Below are positions 8,048 to 14,686 of a stretch of DNA of 14,733 nucleotides, one piece after another (the first letter of the stretch is position 1; each line of letters starts with the position of its first letter). The stretch is from DATKIY01 sp035543875 (GTDB lineage Bacteria; Actinomycetota; Actinomycetes; JAHEKZ01). The position numbers and the translations under genes were made by a program. The notes beneath the pieces were generated by a model that did not search any database, was not told the DNA's origin, and saw nothing but the letters and a program-made list of their open reading frames with translations. Where the stretch lies: the NCBI GenBank assembly GCA_035543875.1, contig DATKIY010000065.1, positions 1 to 14,733 of the forward strand, read 5' to 3'.

Positions 8048-8383
8048 GTTTTCTCCCGCAGTTGGCGAAGTGTTCAGCCCAACGTACGAATGGGCCCGAG
8101 TATCAGGGAAGGTCCTAGATTACCCAGCCCGTGCGAGATGTCGCGCGTTATCAGGTAGGCGCCGGAACAGACCCTGGAGAACCTGGGCAGTGCCATTTGG
8201 AACACGATTGCGCCCTGTCACCTAGTTCACGCGTGCGCACTCGTCCAACCGGAGCGACATGGAGTGCTGGAAACCAGGAACCGCAGCGCTCATCGACTCA
8301 GCTGTTGCTTCATTGTTCAACTTGAAGCGGTAATGGCACTCCTCGCCAGTGCTCCCACATCGCTACGCACGATTTAGGTGGAG
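8048..8383. other. 336-bp gap without a gene
   Basis: The gap separates the 3' end of the delta-60 operon from the start of the helicase-nuclease gene, both on the minus strand. It must hold the promoter of the latter, but I see no clean -35/-10 pair. Near the operon end are two small hairpins: GCTTCA/TGAAGC (8307-8312 and 8323-8328, 10-nt loop) and GCACT/AGTGC (8336-8340 and 8348-8352, 7-nt loop). They may act together as a weak terminator without a T-run. An open frame at 8131-8325 has no convincing start signal or protein-like composition. Confidence 0.5.
8053..8057 (-). promoter_or_regulatory. Ribosome binding site fixing the GTG start of the helicase-nuclease
   Basis: GGGAG on the minus strand lies 5 nt before the GTG at 8047. 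It supports this start, which keeps the N-terminal segment with C21 of the Fe-S site. Confidence 0.6.
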
Positions 8384-9622
8384 TTATTGAACCTTTGCCA
8401 GGAAACCGCTGGACCGGATGATGCCGCCGTAGATTACGGCGTTCCCATCCACCGCAACCGCCTCATACAACGGTAAACCTGTCGGGAAGGTCTGCACCAA
8501 TCCCTGCACTACGCGGTTGCCCGATTGGCTAATGCTTGTGACCAGCACTGGTCCGGCGTAACCCCCTGGATAACCCACAACAGCAACGCGCCCATTCACT
8601 ACCTGCGCGCGGGAAAGCACGCAGGTGCACGAGAGCCCAACGACGCCACGGAGCCCGTAGTCGTTGTCAAGGTTTCCGTTCGGCCGGATTCGAACAGATC
8701 CGTAAGCATTTTTACCCTGCAACGCAATCGTGATGACGTTGTTGGCATCGACACCAATCGCGGTCGGAGCCACGTAGTCGACGCTCGGTGAATGGATCTT
8801 GAATTGGACGACGCCAAACCCCGCGTCGATAGAACCGCGGTTGTCGAGCCTAAAAACGTGGCTCTTATCGGGGTCCGGATCTCCGTAATGGTCGGCAGCG
8901 ATCAACACCCGGTTCCTTGAGTCAACAGTGAGATCGTCGATCCAGTCGTATTTGAATAGATCGATACGCCGAAGGCCGTCCCCCGCGAACCTGTCGTCCA
9001 AGGCGCCAGAAGGTTCCAGTCGATAGATCCAGTCGTCGGCGCGGTCGTCACCGGCTCCCATCACGCCGACCACGATGCGGCCGGTGCGGTCAACTGCGAC
9101 CCCCAGTTGGCCGTAGGGAGTGTTGCTCAACTTTAACCGCAGGGTGCGGACCCCATCTCCGGAGAACGAGGTATCCAGAACGCCGTCATTGGTCCAGCGA
9201 ACGACGGTCAGCTTCTTGTGCGACCCCCGGGCTGAGAACGCCGAAAAGAACGCCGAGACCGACGATCCGTCATTGAGAACCGCGTGGTCATAGTCGACCG
9301 GCAGATGTCCTTGGTTGCGGGCCGACGTCCTGGCAATGCCGTTGTCGCCGAAACTGCTGTCGAGGGTGCCGTCAGCCAACGTGCGCACCACGAAAATGCC
9401 CGACCCCGACGAGGTGTACGTCGTGCCTGACGCGTACACCAGACCGTTGGTGACGCTGATCGTTTCCATATTCCCCGACGACCCAGCTAGCTGCGGCAAA
9501 CGTAAAACGCCGTTGCCGGAGAAGCTGGGATCGAGGGACCAGGACCCAGCCGATGCGGCTGATGCTGTGACAGACAGCAGACCTGCGACGGCAACTACTG
9601 CCAAGGACCTCGATCTGCGCAT
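8384..9622 (-). CDS. Secreted delta-60 repeat protein (downstream paralogue)
   Basis: 412 aa with a signal peptide (1-25, S-A-A-S-A before G-S-W). The mature protein is built of six delta-60-type repeats whose core is L-D-x-x-F-x-G-x-G-V. The LD or ID positions are about 30, 87, 149, 208, 265 and 318, a period of 53-62 residues. The family is expected to fold as a beta-propeller and is seen in large exported proteins; binding partners are unknown. C332 and C334 form a C-x-C after the last repeat. No anchor or catalytic motif is visible. AAGGGAAGG with 5-nt spacing precedes the ATG. The gene begins 18 bp after the stop of a paralogue, so the two are almost certainly one transcript arising from a tandem duplication. 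The last ~60 residues (about 350-412) lack the repeat core and may close the propeller. Confidence 0.88.
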   Translation of the reverse strand: MRRSRSLAVVAVAGLLSVTASAASAGSWSLDPSFSGNGVLRLPQLAGSSGNMETISVTNGLVYASGTTYTSSGSGIFVVRTLADGTLDSSFGDNGIARTSARNQGHLPVDYDHAVLNDGSSVSAFFSAFSARGSHKKLTVVRWTNDGVLDTSFSGDGVRTLRLKLSNTPYGQLGVAVDRTGRIVVGVMGAGDDRADDWIYRLEPSGALDDRFAGDGLRRIDLFKYDWIDDLTVDSRNRVLIAADHYGDPDPDKSHVFRLDNRGSIDAGFGVVQFKIHSPSVDYVAPTAIGVDANNVITIALQGKNAYGSVRIRPNGNLDNDYGLRGVVGLSCTCVLSRAQVVNGRVAVVGYPGGYAGPVLVTSISQSGNRVVQGLVQTFPTGLPLYEAVAVDGNAVIYGGIIRSSGFLAKVQ

Positions 9623-9627
9623 GACGG

Positions 9628-9633
9628 CCTTCC
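9628..9633 (-). promoter_or_regulatory. Ribosome binding site of the downstream delta-60 gene
   Basis: GGAAGG lies 5 nt before the ATG at 9622, within the 18-bp gap after the preceding stop codon. The upstream paralogue has the same hexamer at the same spacing, and GTC-ATG follows in both, so the start region was copied with the gene. Confidence 0.6.
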
Positions 9634-9640
9634 CTTGTAG

Positions 9641-10852
9641 TTAGTCAATCTTCGCGATGTACGCGTCCCGACCGACGCTTCCCCCGATGAATAGGTGAGT
9701 GCCATCAAGAGCTACGCCATCTATCCACTCATTTGTAGTTGCGGGGAACAGATCGATTCGCCCTTGGAAGACTCCGTGCCCGTTTGCGCTGAATCGTGTT
9801 GCCACAACGGTCTGAAGGTCGCCCAATATGCCATCGAACGCCACTGCCCCATCAACTACCTGTGCATGGCGCGGCAAACATGCGCACGTGACACCAAGGA
9901 CGCCAGCATCCCCGTAGTCCGGGTCGAGGTCTCCGTTCGTCAGCACTCTTGCCGCGCCGTACGTGCTGGCCGAACTCCCAGTCAACGCCGCGGTAATCAC
10001 GTTGTGGCTATCAACACCGACGGCCAGCGGATACGTGAACATTTTGGGAGCGAGCCGGAGCCCGACTCGGCCGTCATCGGAGAAGTTCGTATCAGTGCTT
10101 CCATCGGGCTTTAGCCGTATCAAGTAGCCCCGAGCCGTCGACGCATCTTCAGTGTCATCGGTTGCAAATATCACGCGGTTGTTGTGATCGACCGTGAGCG
10201 CATCTACCCAATCCCACTTGAAGTAGTCGAGCCTCTTGACGCCGTCGACCGAGAACGACGTGTCGAGAGCACCTTGCGGCGTCAGACGGTAAATCAGTGC
10301 ATCAAAGCCTCGTTGGGCGTCGCGTTGTGCGGCAACGACCACACGCCCCTGCGCATCGACCGCGCCTCTGGTAACCGCATGAATCTTGCTCGTTGCGAAC
10401 GCGATCTGTCGAATGCCATCGCCGGAGAACTTGGTGTCCAAAGAGCCATCCGATGCCCACCGTTGGATGACAAGGTGATGCTTGGCGTAGTACGTGACCA
10501 CGGCAGATCCGTCGTCCGTGAAATCGACTGATCGACTCCCGTAGACCATGCCTGGGGCGTCGAGCGTTGCAACTCCACCCACGCCATATGAACCATCGAG
10601 GGTTCCGTCAGCGTTCGTGCGCGCCAAGAACGTTTGCGATGGACTACTCCCGAACACAATTCCGGCGGCGTAGACCTTGTTACCCAGCACTTCAACTTCG
10701 TACGTCTCAGCGCCGTCAAGTGCTTTCAGTCTGAGAACTCCGTCCCCGGAGTAAGTCGGGTCCAGGCTGAGGTTTGACGCGTGAGCGACCAGCGTTGTCG
10801 CACACAACGTGAGGGTGGCCGCTACAACAAGCCATGAGCGCGATCTCGGCAT
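9641..10852 (-). CDS. Secreted delta-60 repeat protein (upstream paralogue)
   Basis: 403 aa from the ATG at 10852. An in-frame start seven codons earlier (10873) lacks the GGAAGG site and breaks alignment with the paralogue. Residues 1-26 are a signal peptide (core A-A-T-L-T-L-C-A-T-T-L, cleavage near A-H-A-S). Six delta-60 repeats follow, for example S-L-D-P-T-Y-S-G-D-G-V-L, G-T-L-D-G-S-Y-G-V-G-G-V and G-A-L-D-T-S-F-S-V-D-G-V, at roughly 55-60-residue spacing. A C-A-C motif followed by H-A-Q-V-V parallels C-T-C and R-A-Q-V-V in the downstream protein. Length, order of repeats and start region all match the neighbour, which supports tandem duplication followed by substantial divergence. An extracellular propeller-like role is expected from the family; its ligand is unknown. 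Confidence 0.88.
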   Translation of the reverse strand: MPRSRSWLVVAATLTLCATTLVAHASNLSLDPTYSGDGVLRLKALDGAETYEVEVLGNKVYAAGIVFGSSPSQTFLARTNADGTLDGSYGVGGVATLDAPGMVYGSRSVDFTDDGSAVVTYYAKHHLVIQRWASDGSLDTKFSGDGIRQIAFATSKIHAVTRGAVDAQGRVVVAAQRDAQRGFDALIYRLTPQGALDTSFSVDGVKRLDYFKWDWVDALTVDHNNRVIFATDDTEDASTARGYLIRLKPDGSTDTNFSDDGRVGLRLAPKMFTYPLAVGVDSHNVITAALTGSSASTYGAARVLTNGDLDPDYGDAGVLGVTCACLPRHAQVVDGAVAFDGILGDLQTVVATRFSANGHGVFQGRIDLFPATTNEWIDGVALDGTHLFIGGSVGRDAYIAKID

Positions 10853-10857
10853 GACTG

Positions 10858-10863
10858 CCTTCC
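10858..10863 (-). promoter_or_regulatory. Ribosome binding site deciding the start of the upstream delta-60 gene
   Basis: GGAAGG on the minus strand sits 5 nt before the ATG at 10852 and supports that start over the one at 10873. Confidence 0.6.
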
Positions 10864-11006
10864 GTCGGCGCAATGCGGGTTTGGCAGCAGCCTAGGGGGC
10901 GCAGGAAACGCGTGGATAGATCAAGATTCGCATCTGCGCGATCACTCTGTGTAGCTCGCAGTCCCTCGACATCGAGAGACCGTTAGCAATGCGCCGCCGA
11001 CCGCCA

Positions 11007-11993
11007 TCAATCCGCCAGAGTCTTGCCGTTTGCGACCCAGGCCGCGTATTTGGCCGGTGACGTGACGCAAAGGACGTTTGGCGTCCACCACTTCTCTTGG
11101 GGGACCAGTGGCGTTAACGACAGGTTGACGAAATACGACGACGCCTCTTCGCAGGCGCGTTTACCCGCAGCCTGTGCGGCATCAGCTCCTGGATACGCAT
11201 TGCCAGCCAGTTTTGCGCGTTCGGTACGGATCGCCACCGCTGACCCTGCTGCATGACAGCCTGCTGGTGTCGGCCACAACTTCGTCGGCGCGTTGCCACC
11301 CCGCTCAGGCAAGGCGCGTACAGAGGCAACTGGACGCACGCACAAGGCGTCGCGGGGATCCGGGCCTCGCTCCATTGCTCCCGATACGGTCTGAGTCAAC
11401 GGCTTGAGGGTGTTCGACGCTGTTATCTCAACGACGTCGCACCTCAACCACTGTTGACCTGCTTGCAGCTGCATACTCGTCGGCTCGAACACCGCGGGTG
11501 CGAACAGGGAGAATTCAACGCCGGGTCCTCCGGCTTGGGTGAAGGACCCAATGGAGGCCTCACAGGACTTCGTGGCGGTGTTCATGGAGAACCGGCTGCC
11601 TTCATACGGAACCGAAACGCCGACCGGCAGCTGCATCGACACCGTGAGCGACACATGCTGTGGGTCAGTGCATGGAACTGGAATGCTGGTTTCGGTCGAG
11701 TGCTCGAACTCATAGAACGAGTAGGTATGGCATTGGCCGACAACAGGCGTGTAATCCACTACCGGAGCCGCTGTGGGTGATGGGCGCGGTATCGGATTGT
11801 CCGAGGAGCTGCTCTCCCACGGCCGAGTGGTGATGACGATGACCGCGGCCGCAAGGATCACCAGCAGAGTGAATGGTGCGCGTAGCGAGGACCACACACG
11901 CGACTGCTGACCAGACGTTAGTTCGTCCCCCGTCGTAGACGGGGCCGGACCAGACTCGTCCGGATGAACACTGCGTCCTGGTTCTTGCTCCAT
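11007..11993 (-). CDS. Membrane-anchored Cys-rich protein with Septum_form-like modules
   Basis: 328 aa; ATG preceded by GAAGGGA at about 6-nt spacing. A hydrophilic cytoplasmic N-terminus (1-37) leads to one transmembrane helix (about 38-57), a Ser/Pro-rich linker (58-82) and an extracellular part of two similar halves. Half one (about 84-190) begins V-G-Q-C and has V-P-C-T-D-P-Q-H-V, then a later Cys and W-L-R-C (C88, C108, C144, C185). Half two (about 215-315) has C218, P-A-G-C-H (C246), A-Y-P-G, K-R-A-C (C281) and N-V-L-C (C309). The layout matches the Septum_form-type domain of actinobacterial membrane proteins, whose name derives from proposed roles in septum formation and whose biochemistry is poorly known. 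Eight ordered cysteines suggest two disulfides per half. It lies downstream of the methyltransferase on the same strand, but a strong hairpin between them suggests separate transcripts. Confidence 0.8.
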   Translation of the reverse strand: MEQEPGRSVHPDESGPAPSTTGDELTSGQQSRVWSSLRAPFTLLVILAAAVIVITTRPWESSSSDNPIPRPSPTAAPVVDYTPVVGQCHTYSFYEFEHSTETSIPVPCTDPQHVSLTVSMQLPVGVSVPYEGSRFSMNTATKSCEASIGSFTQAGGPGVEFSLFAPAVFEPTSMQLQAGQQWLRCDVVEITASNTLKPLTQTVSGAMERGPDPRDALCVRPVASVRALPERGGNAPTKLWPTPAGCHAAGSAVAIRTERAKLAGNAYPGADAAQAAGKRACEEASSYFVNLSLTPLVPQEKWWTPNVLCVTSPAKYAAWVANGKTLAD

Positions 11994-12077
11994 GAGCGTC
12001 CCTTCAACGAGACGCTTCGAGCATAGGACTGCCGAAACGCGACGACAATCCTCGGCTGTGCCCTCGAGATGCGTGCA

Positions 12078-12125
12078 CGAGGTGGTTCCGCTGCGGGTTC
12101 ATTCTCCCGGAGCGGAACCACCTCG
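12078..12125 (-). terminator. Strong U-tract-less hairpin terminator of the methyltransferase gene
   Basis: A perfect 15-bp inverted repeat (12078-12092 with 12111-12125, core GGTGGTTCCGCT / AGCGGAACCACC) is extended by a 1x1 mismatch and a further 4 bp (CGGG 12094-12097 with CCCG 12106-12109). It closes an 8-nt loop. It begins six bases after the methyltransferase stop. No T-run follows on either strand, which fits the I-shaped terminators reported in actinobacteria. It should insulate the downstream Septum_form-like gene. Confidence 0.8.
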
Positions 12126-12131
12126 GCTGAC

Positions 12132-12947
12132 TCAGCGCAATGTCACGACAGTTTCGAGATAAGCCGCGGGCACACTGACTGAGATGCCGTCGCGCCGGGT
12201 GTCCCAGAGGCCAACGAGGTCAATCAGGTCCGCCTCTAGCTGCTTGCGCCCTAGCTCGTCGAGCGATTCGAAAGCCTTCAGAGTCGGGCCGTACCAACGA
12301 CGGAAGAAGGAAACAAACTGAGCGGCGTTTTCGAAGCGCCATGTGTACGTCCGTATCTCGGAGCGAATCGTCGCAATGTCGCCGCCGAACAACTCACGAA
12401 GGTGATCCTCGACTCCCCACAACATCGGAGATGCCAATCCGGCTGGTGGCTGGACGTGGCGCGAGGTGGTTCTGAACAGTTCGCCGATGAAGCCGTCAGG
12501 TGTCCAGCTGGCCAGCGCAATGGTCCCGCCCGGACGAACAGCTCGCAGCAGTTCGTTCGCGGTTTGCTGTTGGTCCGGTGCAAACATGACCCCGAACGCA
12601 CTGAGGGCGGCATCGAACGAGTGATCGCCAACGGGGAGCGCCTCAGCGTCACCTTCGATAAACTCGACGGCCAGCCCTTCACCTGCAGCGCGCAGGCGAG
12701 CATCCTCCAGCAAAGCTGGTACGTAGTCGACGCCAACAACCCGAGTGCTGTACCGCGCCGCTGCAATCGCTGCGTTGCCGCTGCCCGTGGCGACGTCAAG
12801 CACGTCAGAGCCGGCCGTCAAGTCGGCCGCGTCTGCCAGTAGCTCCGATACAAGCTGGATCCGGCTTCCGACAACCGAGAAGTCGCCGCTGGCCCAGGTC
12901 GCCTGCTGCTTGGCCTTGATGGGGTTGAGATCGAGCGTGGTGGTCAT
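12132..12947 (-). CDS. Class I SAM-dependent methyltransferase
   Basis: 271 aa, cytoplasmic; ATG preceded by GGAGGAGG at short spacing. Rossmann-fold motifs of the UbiE/Methyltransf_11 type are clear: motif I V-L-D-V-A-T-G-S-G (49-57), G-V-D-Y-V-P (72-77) with the ribose-binding Asp, E-G-D-A-E-A-L-P (98-105), F-D-A-A-L-S-A-F-G-V-M-F-A (111-123) and R-P-G-G-T-I-A-L-A-S-W (138-148). The C-terminal ~110 residues hold an F/W-rich segment (F211-Y219) likely to form the substrate pocket. The family methylates small molecules; the substrate here cannot be read from the sequence. It is divergent from an HxlR regulator across a 225-bp gap with an operator candidate, so regulation by that protein is likely. 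A strong hairpin ends the gene. Confidence 0.92.
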   Translation of the reverse strand: MTTTLDLNPIKAKQQATWASGDFSVVGSRIQLVSELLADAADLTAGSDVLDVATGSGNAAIAAARYSTRVVGVDYVPALLEDARLRAAGEGLAVEFIEGDAEALPVGDHSFDAALSAFGVMFAPDQQQTANELLRAVRPGGTIALASWTPDGFIGELFRTTSRHVQPPAGLASPMLWGVEDHLRELFGGDIATIRSEIRTYTWRFENAAQFVSFFRRWYGPTLKAFESLDELGRKQLEADLIDLVGLWDTRRDGISVSVPAAYLETVVTLR

Positions 12948-13119
12948 GCTTCCTCCTCCAAAGTGGGCGCGGTGTTGCGTCCGTAAATGACTCTGCGGCG
13001 AAACTGTCCGGCTGCCGAGTGCGGCGTTGGTACCGCTGCATGCCGTCCCGCAATGTCCGATTCGTGGTGATTTATGGGCAAAATTCGTGGCGCTACGTCC
13101 ATCTCTTGTGCTTGGCTGA

Positions 13120-13140
13120 CCGGTACAGAATCAGTACTGG
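13120..13140. promoter_or_regulatory. Operator candidate for the HxlR regulator
   Basis: CCGGTAC (13120-13126) and GTACTGG (13134-13140) are inverted with 6 of 7 matches around a 7-bp spacer. The GTAC half-sites and the centre-to-centre distance suit a dimeric winged-helix protein; HxlR-family sites often contain GTAC. It lies 32 bp upstream of the regulator start and 172 bp from the methyltransferase start, so it is best placed for autoregulation. Confidence 0.4.
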
Positions 13141-13160
13141 GCTGCCTGGATCGGTCACGA

Positions 13161-13165
13161 AAGGA
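13161..13165 (+). promoter_or_regulatory. Ribosome binding site deciding the start of the HxlR regulator
   Basis: AAGGA lies 7 nt before the ATG at 13173. The same frame is open from 13074, but that earlier start has no such site and would put 33 unrelated residues before the conserved HxlR N-terminus. Confidence 0.55.
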
Positions 13166-13172
13166 TTTGGCC

Positions 13173-13895
13173 ATGACGACGTACGGCGAGTACTGCCCAA
13201 TCGCGGTTGGTGCTGAGTTCTTCGGTGACCGCTGGACGCCGCTCGTGCTCCGCGAGCTCGTCATCGGCTGTCGGCACTTCAACGACATTCATCGCGGGAT
13301 ACCGAAGATGAGTCGCACGCTGCTCAGCCAGCGACTTCGGACCCTTGAGCGGCGCGGCATCGTCGAACGGCAAGAGAACGACGGCCGGGTGGAGTACGTC
13401 TTGACCCCTGCCGGTAGGGCGCTCGGTCCGGTCATTTGGGCCCTGGGGCATTGGGCCGCGCATTGGGTGTTCGGTGACCCCACCGAGGACCGACTCGATG
13501 CAGCGTGGCTGGTGTGGCGCATGCACCAGAGCACGCTGCCAGACAAGATGCCGTCGAAACGGACTGTGATTGAGCTCAACCTGGTCGGACCAGGGGGCGG
13601 AACTTCTTGGCTCGTCATGGAGTCGCGCGGCAGCACCGCGTGTCAGTTCGACCCCGGCTACGACGTCGACCTGGTGGTTCAAGCCGACAACGCGGCGATG
13701 CACCGATGGCTGCTCGGACGTACGACCCTGCGCGATGAAGTCACCCAAGGAAACGTGCGTTTCGTCGGACCGAGCCGTCTGGCTCGTGTCTTTCCCAGTT
13801 GGTTCAACACGTCCGTCTTTGCAGAGGACTTCGCATCAGCGGTTCGCGGCCGCAAGGGAGTCCGCTCGGAACTGGCAACGGCAGATCAACGCTAG
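13173..13895 (+). CDS. HxlR-family winged-helix regulator with C-terminal SCP2-like domain
   Basis: 240 aa from the ATG at 13173. The HxlR domain spans about 8-100. It starts Y-C-P-I with the conserved N-terminal Cys (C8), which is redox-sensing in some relatives, and continues G-D-R-W-T-P-L-V-L-R-E-L, F-N-D-I-H-R-G-I-P and S-R-T-L-L-S-Q-R-L-R-T-L-E-R-R-G-I-V (recognition helix). The wing E-Y-V-L-T-P-A-G-R-A-L follows. Residues about 125-215 resemble the SCP2 sterol-carrier-like fold found at the C-terminus of many actinobacterial HxlR proteins (Y-D-V-D-L-V-V, then G-N-V-R-F-V-G-P and F-P-S-W-F). It may bind a hydrophobic ligand. It is divergent from the methyltransferase, an arrangement typical of a local regulator and its target. 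C8 and the ligand-like domain suggest two possible inputs; neither is demonstrated. Confidence 0.9.
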   Translation: MTTYGEYCPIAVGAEFFGDRWTPLVLRELVIGCRHFNDIHRGIPKMSRTLLSQRLRTLERRGIVERQENDGRVEYVLTPAGRALGPVIWALGHWAAHWVFGDPTEDRLDAAWLVWRMHQSTLPDKMPSKRTVIELNLVGPGGGTSWLVMESRGSTACQFDPGYDVDLVVQADNAAMHRWLLGRTTLRDEVTQGNVRFVGPSRLARVFPSWFNTSVFAEDFASAVRGRKGVRSELATADQR

Positions 13896-13958
13896 GCAGC
13901 TGATGCGCGGTCGGATCCGAGATTCCGCAATCGTCCATGCGAGCGTGGCCGCGCCGCT

Positions 13959-13979
13959 AAGATCGAACCAGTTGATCTT
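13959..13979 (+). terminator. Possible weak hairpin downstream of the HxlR gene
   Basis: AAGATC (13959-13964) and GATCTT (13974-13979) form a 6-bp stem with a 9-nt loop, followed by only a single T. A second hairpin, AGCCGG/CTGGCT with an ACAC loop (13994-14009, one G-U pair), lies before the next ribosome binding site. Either could end the regulator transcript or structure the leader of the next gene. Confidence 0.25.
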
Positions 13980-14023
13980 TGATCTCGGCGCCTAGCCGGA
14001 CACCTGGCTCCCGTGGGGGGAAC

Positions 14024-14686
14024 ATGCAGAACGGCTTGAAACGCGCGGCGATTCTGGCGGCCACGGGAGCTCTCGTTCTTGGTGGTGGCGTGGCGCCGAC
14101 CATTGGAGCAGCGGCCGTTGACGCAACCCAAGGGGTGCAGCGATACCGCCTGTCGACCGCCCAAAGTGAGTTCACGAGCGGCGTCCGTAATCAGGGTTGG
14201 TGGTCGACCAGCACGTACCCAAACCAGGACTCCAACGACAACTATGTCGTTGGGCACTTTGACGCGGACGAGTTTCGTGACTTCTTTTCGTTCGACCTCG
14301 CTCCCGTCGACAATCACATTCTGTCAGCGACGCTCGTCGTGCGAAGTGGCCACGCTAATGGCGACCCCGTCGAGCAACTGAGCCTGTTTGATGTCAGTAC
14401 TCCGGCCGCGACCGTCAACCTCAACAACGGCGCAAATCCCGAAATCTTTGCCGACCTGGGTACCGGCACTAACTACGGCGATTTTGCTGTCAAGACCGGG
14501 CAACCAAATCAATGGCTTCGCTTTCCGCTTAACCCAGCAGCGATTCGCGATCTCAACAAGTCGACAGGCGAATACTTCACCCTCGGCGGGCGATTGACGA
14601 GCGCCGATCATCGCGATGGAATCGAGGCAGTCTTTTCCTCTACCGGAAAGTACCCAGCCCGTCTCATCGTCCACACCACTCCCTGA
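14024..14686 (+). CDS. Secreted protein with a domain typical of PEP-CTERM exoproteins, no sorting tail
   Basis: 220 aa from the ATG at 14024, which follows a G-run (GGGGGG at 14015-14020); an in-frame TTG at 13979 lacks a site and would bury the signal peptide. Residues 1-31 are a signal peptide (K-R, A/G/L-rich core, cleavage near G-A-A-A). The mature domain (about 60-218) is a predicted beta-sandwich with the sequence landmarks D-F-F-S-F-D-L, S-A-T-L-V-V, L-F-D-V-S-T-P-A-A-T-V, D-L-G-T-G-T-N-Y-G, L-N-P-A-A-I-R-D-L-N and F-T-L-G-G-R-L-T-S. I recognise this pattern from exported proteins of cyanobacteria and proteobacteria that end in a PEP-CTERM signal. Here the chain stops at H-T-T-P with no PEP-CTERM, LPXTG or transmembrane tail, so the product should be free outside the cell. 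Function unknown. Confidence 0.82.
   Translation: MQNGLKRAAILAATGALVLGGGVAPTIGAAAVDATQGVQRYRLSTAQSEFTSGVRNQGWWSTSTYPNQDSNDNYVVGHFDADEFRDFFSFDLAPVDNHILSATLVVRSGHANGDPVEQLSLFDVSTPAATVNLNNGANPEIFADLGTGTNYGDFAVKTGQPNQWLRFPLNPAAIRDLNKSTGEYFTLGGRLTSADHRDGIEAVFSSTGKYPARLIVHTTP

Noticed and set aside
8267..8277. CTGG-AAA-CCAG palindrome in the gap
   Set aside because: Four-base arms are expected often by chance, and the site is not placed next to any start or stop.
8131..8325. 64-codon plus-strand open frame in the 336-bp gap
   Set aside because: No ribosome binding site, composition unlike the neighbouring genes, and no recognisable motif; probably a chance open frame in GC-rich DNA.
13155..13748. 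197-codon minus-strand open frame opposite the HxlR gene
   Set aside because: The HxlR protein on the plus strand is unambiguous, and the antisense product has no recognisable domain.
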